Of a stretch of 35,000 nucleotides of DNA, positions 29,827 through 35,000 are shown in pieces. Under the pieces are notes generated by a model that saw only the letters and a program-made list of their open reading frames with translations, was not told the DNA's origin and did no database searches. The position numbers were made by a program, and so were the translations under genes. Position 1 is the first letter of the stretch. Each line of letters opens with the position of its first letter. Source of the stretch: Adiantum capillus-veneris (taxonomy: Eukaryota; Streptophyta; Polypodiopsida; Polypodiales; Pteridaceae). The stretch is from assembly GCA_014529385.2 (NCBI GenBank), contig CM043965.1:13496412-13531411 (forward strand). Reading direction: 5' to 3'.

Positions 29827-31281
29827 ATGTCATGGCTAGAAGCACCACCACTCCATCAGCAAGACCAAGATTGGAGTACAACAAGAACGTCAAATCCTAC
29901 CATGACTGAAGCCCAACATCAAGAACGAGAAGAGAGGGTGCGAGCAAAGGGACGACCACTTGCTAGACCAATCAAGAATTATGGATTAGGAGCACCCCTA
30001 GGTGAGGAACGCGTACCATATCCTAGGCCAGAAAGAGCTCATAGAGGATCAATGGGAGATCATATGATTAGATCGATGGATCACCATAGGATTAGACCAT
30101 CTCAAGTCCAAAAATTGGTTAACAAGAAATATTCTAAAAATAGGGATCCAAGGGATCACGTGGCAGCATTTGTGCGTGTCATTAGAGCTGAAGAAGTCCT
30201 AGACTTTCCCACGTATATCAAAGGATTTGGACTAACACTAGAGGAGGATGCCGCCACCTGGTTTCATTCCATTGAGCATAGAGATTTCAAGTCAATGGAG
30301 GAGGTATTTGATGAATTTATCGAGGAATTTTTTTTAAGAGGGATAGCTCACAATACGATCTCGCAGTTCAAGAAAAAAGCGGGAGAATCAACAAGAAAAG
30401 TTGCTTTAAGGTTGAAACACCATGTGAAGTTTTGTCCTATAGAGGAGTTACCAACGTAGTCCAAACTCATGTTGATATTTATCCAAGGAATGAGGTATGT
30501 AGACCTTTAGAAGGATATGCATATGAAAAAGAGCGCAACTCTACACGAGTTGATAAAAGATGCCCTATACCTAGTAGACAATTCTACTATCTATAAGGAA
30601 GGTGACTATAAAGACTTTGATGATGATTTTTCATCACAGCATAGTGGAATTGAGTCCACAAAATCAGCAAAAAAGAGTGAGGTAGTTGTAAGTCAAGGGC
30701 AACTTATTGAATAAGTGCTCAAAAAGATAAGCCCATTTGCTAAGCCCTGTTAAGCAACCTAAGTGATGTGCCATCAAAAAAAATTGGATGAATCACATGA
30801 CAAAATATAGTGTTACTACAACAAAGGAGATGTGAGAGAGCTATAGTATGCCCCACCAGCCTAAGTAGCACCTCCTCAAGGACTACCAATGCCTAGGCAT
30901 ACAACATGAAAATTGCCTAGAACAGTAGCGATTGAATGTACACAACCAGTTCTAGGGAAACAACCACCTCTCCCAAGAGTAAGACTAGTATACATTAGGT
31001 ATGCACCCACTATAGAAGAACCGGAGGAGCAAGCCTTAGAGCTTGTGCCGGCATCTTATTACGAAGAGCCAAGTGGATATATAGCTAGTTCAACATATTA
31101 TCTAGCCAAAGATCCAAAACCGCCAGAACCTTTGAGCATGATTGGGAATGTTGGACCACCAACAAAACCTCATGCCGTAGGAGAAGGAAAATACAATTTA
31201 GATGAGAGAACATTATTGTTCATAGCCAATGGTTACTTGGTACGACAAAGGCCATCCTATCAACAGAGAGCGGCTCCATGA
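29827..31281 (+). pseudogene. Ty3/gypsy C gag with several stops
   Basis: The first 210 codons are open to a TAG at 30457. They contain a charged N-terminus (a likely internal start is the ATG of MTEAQHQEREERVRA) and then the Retrotrans_gag core: VQKLVNKKYSKNRDPRDHVA, GFGLTLEEDAATWFHSIEHR and EEVFDEFIEEFFLRGIAHN. The same frame continues past the TAG and a second TAG near 30508 to a TAA at 30712-30714. It becomes stop-rich over about 200 bases and is open again at 30913-31281 with a proline-rich stretch. No LTR or PBS is visible upstream, because the segment directly follows the copia 2 PPT. The gag call is firm for the first part and weaker for 30913-31281. Confidence 0.8.
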
Positions 31282-31430
31282 GCACTCGACAACCATTAGG
31301 ACCATGCTACAAGTGTGGTGGTGACCACCTTATGAAATATTGTCCTCATACCGGAGATCAAGATTGTCTTCATACCTGTTCTATGCGTAGATCTTCATCT
31401 ACAACACCCTCCATTGGACTAATGGAGCCC
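31278..31430 (+). pseudogene. gypsy C zinc knuckle
   Basis: One frame off from the preceding gag block, the DNA at 31305-31343 encodes CYKCGGDHLMKYC, a CCHC knuckle with C-x2-C-x3-H-x4-C spacing, one residue shorter than the common form. It follows the gag core at the expected distance. Stops appear soon after, near 31430. Confidence 0.65.
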
Positions 31431-32109
31431 TAAGAATTGCATCATCTGTCAAAGAGCTAGATATTTCCTCTTGTAGCTCATGATGAGAAAGCACACACGA
31501 AAAAACTTTTGCATATCCTACACTTGTGGAGGTTCTTCTTGCACCCCCTCTGAATAGGTAAATACAACAAAAATCCCTTCTACGTAATTATGCTCATCTC
31601 CTTCAGATCAAGCCAAGAAACCATTAATAATGGCATCTTCTTCTTCTTTTGTGACATCAACACCTATAAACATGTTGTCAGAAATAAACATAGATTCATT
31701 TGTATTCTCATGCATATCCTATATTGTCTCCACAATCTCGCACTTCATTAGTTACCGTATATATGATTTTATCTATGCAATCATCTTCTACAGACCTATT
31801 GATCTGTTTGACTTCACATGCTTCCATGATGCTTAAAAATCCTTTAGTCACCCTATAAAGGTTTGTCTTGAGCTCCTTGAGAACAACCATGCCGAGGTCA
31901 CTAGTCTCTGTTAGACTACCCAAAACATGATCCTTTGGAATTAAATTTGCTACTTATCATGGCTAAGGAATTGCAACTGATCTCCATCAACTTTACTAAA
32001 GGTAATCTTCATGAAGTACATGTAGTCTCTCACACACTTTCCTTTTTACCACTAACCACATGGCCTCTTACTAACCAACTTGCCTTGCATGATTTTAAAG
32101 AGGCATTTC
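31431..32109. other. AT-rich interval, no gene recognised
   Basis: Decayed continuation after the gypsy C gag. No protease or RT motif is visible and only short frames occur. Confidence 0.4.
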
Positions 32110-32243
32110 CCATATAACCCTCCTCTTGTTGCATCAAATCCTTGCACTTGAGCTTGCACACATGCTCTGATATTTTCCATATAACCCTCCTCTTGTCGCA
32201 TCAAATCCTTGCACTTGAGCTTGCACACATGCTCTGATATTTT
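32110..32243 (+). repeat. 67-bp tandem duplication
   Basis: Copies at 32110-32176 and 32177-32243 differ at one base (TTGTTGC against TTGTCGC). Only two copies are present. A sequence rich in TTGCAC and ATGC surrounds them. Recent slippage or unequal exchange is likely. Confidence 0.9.
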
Positions 32244-32420
32244 GGCATGCATCATCGTGTCCCATCACTGCACAATCAGCATATACACTACAATTAAGTT
32301 TAATATGCACCTTTTAACACTCTTTCACATCATGGAAGCGGAGCGACATGACAAAACATAAATTCACAAAGAAGAAATTTGCCATGAAAGTAAAAAATTG
32401 AGAGTTTATACAAAAGTCCT

Positions 32421-33747
32421 TTAACACTAGGTTGGTAATGGGACACTTTTATGTCCTGTTAAGTGACCATTTTCCCTGAATTATGTCAAGAGTTTCAAAA
32501 TGGATTTTGAGGTGCTATCTATCTAGAAAGTTGTCTCATGAGCTGAAAAAAACTCGACATTTTTTTGGAATATCAATTCCATCTTTAACATTGTCCTTGC
32601 ACAACATTTCACAACCTAAACTGTGTGAAAAAACGAGTCCTGTTTTTGTCTTTTTACAACTTTTTGCAACTATACCACTCTAGAATTCATGTTTGTGAGT
32701 TCTATAGTGCTAGAGAACTATCTTTAGTAGTCCTAAACATGTCCCGATGTTTCTAGGGAGAAATAAATATTAAAGTTGTAAGTTATGACCAAATTACAAA
32801 AATTGTCAAATCCTGTTTTTTAGCCAATTTTAGCTCTTCTATGATTTTTTTGGTGGATTTCATGATATCCAAATGCATTTTTTATTTTCTATGTCGCATA
32901 TTGTAACATAAAGCTAATATTCCTTGAGTTTTGGGGCACCTAATACCCTATTTTGCATAGTACACAACGATGGTTGATTTTTTCAATTATAGAAGAAAAC
33001 GAAACATTCTAGTATATCAAGTATAGCCTTTTCAATATTTTAGTTTCTTGTGACAACTACATGCATTTGTAGGTAGTAACCATATCTAGTCATAAGGATC
33101 AAATTTGGCTAGATATTGAATAGTTTCTATGGGATTCTACAACTCATAATGTTGAACCCAGTTTTTTCATGTTTGCTGTATTTAACACTTCATCTTTGTC
33201 CCCAAGATTCCCCTTGGTAAGAAATGTATTATTCTTTTGACATGCTCCATGGCTCCTTATGAACATAAAGGACAATAGGGAACTAAGAAAATATGCATAT
33301 ATTATTTGTATTGAGCGTGGCTATAGAAACTTTGATGATAGGTTTGCAGAATGGTATAAATTCAACTTTTTTGTACCTATTTATTTTGGCAAAACAAAAA
33401 ATAGTGAGTGAGAAGCAATCATATGTTCTGATCACCAATCCATTGAAGTTAACTAGGGAATTTATCTCAAGTCCTACAAAAATCCATAATCTTATTTTTA
33501 TGCAACAAAACGTAAGAAATGACTGTTTTGATGAAAATGCACTGGTCCATCAACTTTGGAGGCTTGGTGTGACCAAAAGATGAGAAATTTTACAAGTTTC
33601 TTATTTTTTCCATCTGTAGTAGGCCTTGAACTATAACCTCATGAAAGGATTTTACAAAATGAGTGGATCTACTATGGTTTTGGAGGTTTTTTTCAAAACC
33701 CTGAAAGGACACTTTTATGTCCTATTAGGTTACCAACCTAGTGTTAA
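32421..33747. mobile_element. TTAA-flanked inverted-repeat element, piggyBac-like, non-autonomous
   Basis: TTAACACTAGGTTGGTAA at 32421-32438 is the exact reverse complement of 33730-33747. With TTAA read as the duplicated target, the element is 32425-33743 (1319 bp) with 14-bp inverted repeats starting CACTAGG. Close inside each end lies the same imperfect palindrome GGACACTTTTATGTCC (32441-32456 and 33707-33722). TTAA targets with a short inverted repeat and a subterminal palindrome are typical of piggyBac-superfamily ends. Internal frames (96 codons at 33293-33583, 66 at 32483-32683) show no transposase motif that I know, so it appears non-autonomous. A CACTA (En/Spm) element is less likely because its 2-3-bp duplications would not match here. 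Confidence 0.65.
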
Positions 33748-35000
33748 GAAGGGATTTGATGTTAAGGATTTATCCTCCTATCCCGCTGTGCTCTATGCAT
33801 GGGTATAGGACTCTACATTGCTCCATCTACTCAATGTTGATATAGTTCAACTCTTATGCTTAGCTCACATAGAACAAACAATACTGTAAAAGTATGCTCA
33901 ACTTGAGTAGAAGCCAATTATCTACAACTCTTGGCACAAAGTTTAATAAGACTCAAAAACTTGGGTCTAATGCTTTTCTCCTTTAATGGATTTTCTATTC
34001 AAATATGATTATGGCAAAGGGTATTTTTCACACCCTAGTGACTTAACTTATATAACTAAGCTTACAAAAAGAATGGTATCCAAAATTTGTAAGGTTGACT
34101 CTACAAAAAGAGGGTTGTTGAACGACCAAAATAGCTATTTGATTATGAAGTTTAGTAATGGGCTTATGGTTCTTGCTACCAAAAGACTCCATTGTCTACT
34201 TAACTCTGTAAACATGCCTTTGTAATACGAGACATTTGTAATACGAGACATGTCTGTTGATGGAATTGGGATCTCCATGGTAATGTAGCTAATTTGGCAA
34301 GCATATCTAATTGTTTCCTTGGTGGAATCCTTTTGTATAGAGTAATTTGATTGGTAAATCCTCTCTTTTTTTCCTAGCATGAGGTCCTTTTGATCTAATG
34401 ATGATGGATTCTTTGATATGGCTTGTTGCATGGGATCTTGGAATCCATATTTGCTACATATTTGATGGCTTTTGAGAAGTAGAGACCTTTGATTTCTATC
34501 AATGCTTTATTCTAGCTTAGCTTGACATTACACATGTTCTTGGTTGATGTATCTTTGGTTGCTCTACTAGTCCTCTTCTCTGCATAGGTTGTTATCAGTG
34601 GTTTTGGTGCCCATAGCTACTTTTGACCTTCACAATACCCTTTCTCTTCCAAGTTGTATTGAGAAGCAATTTACCCCAAATGCTTGTTGTTTCTTGCAAA
34701 CTTTGGATTTTTAAGTAAAATTGGACTATTGATTATGGGCTAAACACCTTCTTACCCTCTTTTCTCTTTTGAGACCTAAGCGAAGGATATATAAGTTGAT
34801 ATGCCTTTGGCTTCTTTTTTGTATCTTGTTGGGGTGAACCATCCTTTTGGGCCTTGTCAAAGTATCTTGTGCCACATTTAAATTCTTTCAAATGTGGTGA
34901 GGCCTCTTGGATTCTTTGATGTGCATGGATATGGGATGAGGGTAGCTCAAGAAAATATAAAAACCTTATAGAAATTTTCATTGTACAATAAAAAGATGGA
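33748..35000. other. AT-rich interval, no gene recognised
   Basis: Short frames on both strands (at most 98 codons) have no recognisable motif. The only structure seen is a 16-bp tandem duplication (34219-34250). Confidence 0.4.
34219..34250 (+). repeat. 16-bp tandem duplication
   Basis: TTTGTAATACGAGACA is present twice without a gap or mismatch. Confidence 0.85.

Noticed and set aside
32421-33747. CACTA (En/Spm) element because the ends read CACTAGG
   Set aside because: CACTA elements make 2-3-bp duplications; the bases next to the ends (TAA and TTA) do not match as direct repeats, whereas TTAA does.

Overview
This window looks like nuclear DNA from a land plant with a repeat-rich genome. 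Three things point to this: (i) one gene-like locus (255-2819, minus) whose exons join in phase across short canonical GT-AG introns; (ii) several Ty1/copia and Ty3/gypsy retrotransposons whose primer binding sites match the 3' end of initiator tRNA-Met (TGGTATCAGAGC), as is usual in plants; (iii) most reading frames carry scattered stops and frameshifts. I see no bacterial-style operon, CRISPR array, rRNA or tRNA, and I cannot name the species.

Layout. 255-3052 (minus): remains of a multi-exon gene of unknown function with a C-x2-C motif and one in-frame TAA. About 3200-3459 (plus): a LINE reverse transcriptase fragment, fused head-on to the truncated 3' end of copia element 1 (3460-7949, minus). 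That element keeps its 192-bp 5' LTR, PBS, gag, protease, integrase and RT, all damaged. 7950-10119: no recognisable gene.

10120-29817 (plus) is one nested system. Copia element 2 starts at 10120 (198-bp LTR, PBS, leader, ATG at 10777). After 26 coding bases it is interrupted by gypsy element A (10803-27066, plus), which has unusually long LTRs (3819 and 3549 bp) and a GATAT target-site duplication at 10798-10802 and 27067-27071. Copia element 2 resumes in phase at 27072 and runs through gag, protease and integrase into a stub of RT near 29730. Inside gypsy A lie a minus-strand gypsy fragment B (14643-17705), a minus-strand open region with a short poly(A) trace (18471-19076), a GC-rich block with palindromes and a (GA)n tract (about 19320-21690), and the plus-strand RNase H/integrase remnant that belongs with the element (21700-22733).

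29827-31430: a third gypsy-type gag (plus) with several stops. 31431-35000: AT-rich DNA with no recognisable gene. It contains a 67-bp tandem duplication and a 1.3-kb element with 18-bp terminal inverted repeats and TTAA flanks, resembling a non-autonomous piggyBac-like transposon.

The most informative observations are: the split copia element with matching TSDs 16.3 kb apart; a 21-bp tract of copia gag that follows both gypsy A LTRs although only one should have it, which suggests repair-associated copying; CCAAT-box arrays in two unrelated LTR families; a four-part 160-bp higher-order repeat inside the gypsy A LTRs; and the TTAA-flanked inverted-repeat element. No gene is a clear candidate for a new biochemical system. 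The 255-2819 locus is the only one that looks like a non-LTR-retrotransposon protein of unknown function.
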